64,000 bases of DNA from an uncultured Allorhizobium sp. (GTDB taxonomy: Bacteria > Pseudomonadota > Alphaproteobacteria > Rhizobiales > Rhizobiaceae). Every line of letters starts with the position of its first letter. Positions within the stretch are counted from its first letter, which is position 1. The stretch lies in contig OY288189.1 of assembly GCA_958439205.1 (NCBI GenBank), forward strand, positions 965,001 through 1,029,000, written 5' to 3'. The notes below the pieces were generated by a model. That model did not search any database, had not been told where the DNA came from, and saw only the letters and a program-made list of their open reading frames with translations. The translations under genes and the position numbers were made by a program. This document shows, in pieces, positions 63,568 through 64,000 of this stretch.

Positions 63568-63890
63568 CTCTGGTCTCCATTCATGGTCGTCAGGGAACCA
63601 CCGCCAAGTGCAGCGGAAAGGCCCGCCCGTTCTAGCGTGGTGAAAAATGCACCTTTCGGCGTTGCGTGGATGCGAAGGTCGATGCCGTCCCTGGCGGCCA
63701 TTGCCTGCGCGGACAGCAGAAGCTGCGGCAAGGTTAGGTCGCAGTCGCAATCGTCAGCAATGTCGATTTCCAACGGGCGTTTTGTTCGCTTCGCGTGCTG
63801 GAAAGCGAGGTGCAACTGCTCGTGTGTTTCCGTTGCCGTCTTGATGGTGAGTACGCCTTCCAGTCGGAGCGTCGTCAATTCCTCGGTCAT
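63564..63890 (-). CDS. STAS-domain protein of the chemotaxis operon
   Basis: 108 residues. The pattern LRLEGVLTIKTATETHEQLHLAF opens a STAS fold, and CDCDLTLPQLLLSAQAMAARDGIDLRIH holds the loop where STAS proteins are phosphorylated on Ser, here a Thr. Small STAS proteins head several rhizobial and alphaproteobacterial che operons. It is the first gene of this operon and overlaps cheY by ATGA. Confidence 0.82.
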   Translation of the reverse strand: MTEELTTLRLEGVLTIKTATETHEQLHLAFQHAKRTKRPLEIDIADDCDCDLTLPQLLLSAQAMAARDGIDLRIHATPKGAFFTTLERAGLSAALGGGSLTTMNGDQR

Positions 63891-64000
63891 GCTGCTGTTT
63901 CCAATGTCGAGTTGGTCCGAACGGTGGGTGGGGATCCGTCACCGGGCACTGCCGGCTTGTGATAAAGCGACCGGATCGCCCGCCATTTTCTATCGAAGGC
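63891..64000 (-). promoter_or_regulatory. Upstream region of the chemotaxis operon (partial)
   Basis: The 110 bases to the window edge precede the first gene of the ten-gene chemotaxis operon and must contain or lead to its promoter. I do not see a convincing promoter pair within what is visible. Confidence 0.3.

Overview
The window looks like a chromosomal segment of a rhizobial alphaproteobacterium (Rhizobiales, Rhizobiaceae-like). The basis is the 23S-5S-tRNA-fMet order, the rhizobial style of the 5S and 23S sequence, an ExoF-like export protein, a FecI/FecR iron locus and a chemotaxis operon with a STAS protein. I cannot assign a species from sequence alone.

Layout. (1) 1-1426: the 3' end of an rRNA operon (23S, 5S, terminator, tRNA-fMet, terminator). 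(2) About 1.6-33.9 kb: a large exopolysaccharide locus. It holds glycosyltransferases (GT4, GT2, WecG/TagA-type, GT8), a Wzx-like flippase, an initiating sugar-phosphate transferase, a Wzy-like polymerase, an ExoF-like outer-membrane exporter, a Wzz/Wzc-like protein, a secreted GH9 hydrolase, a methyltransferase and an acyltransferase-3 protein. Inside it lie a 1544-residue NRPS (formyltransferase, partial condensation, adenylation split by a luciferase-like monooxygenase, carrier), its own phosphopantetheinyl transferase, and a 2152-residue one-module PKS (KS-AT-KR-DH-ACP-TE). (3) 34.6-43.8 kb: an iron-uptake locus, all on the minus strand, with a FhuF-like reductase, TonB receptor, binding protein, two permeases, ATPase, FecI-type sigma factor and FecR. 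Three genes in it are preceded by the same two-part promoter. (4) 44.1-49.4 kb: a small catabolic locus with an amidohydrolase, IclR regulator, intradiol dioxygenase, citryl-CoA-lyase-like protein and type III CoA-transferase, with two matching palindromic operators. (5) 49.6-52.5 kb: a membrane diguanylate cyclase and a VirC1/ParA-like ATPase. (6) 52.5-63.9 kb: a ten-gene chemotaxis operon.

How the genes work together. The main novelty candidate is the NRPS/PKS pair built into a Wzx/Wzy-type polysaccharide locus. The NRPS, PPTase, a glycosyltransferase and an SGNH hydrolase form one operon in which every junction is a 4-nt ATGA overlap. The adenylation pocket reads close to the glycine code. 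A short formyl-aminoacyl-polyketide may therefore be made and placed on the polysaccharide or on a lipid-linked sugar. This is an inference from gene content; no product can be read from the DNA. The iron, catabolic and chemotaxis loci are conventional in content but have readable regulation.
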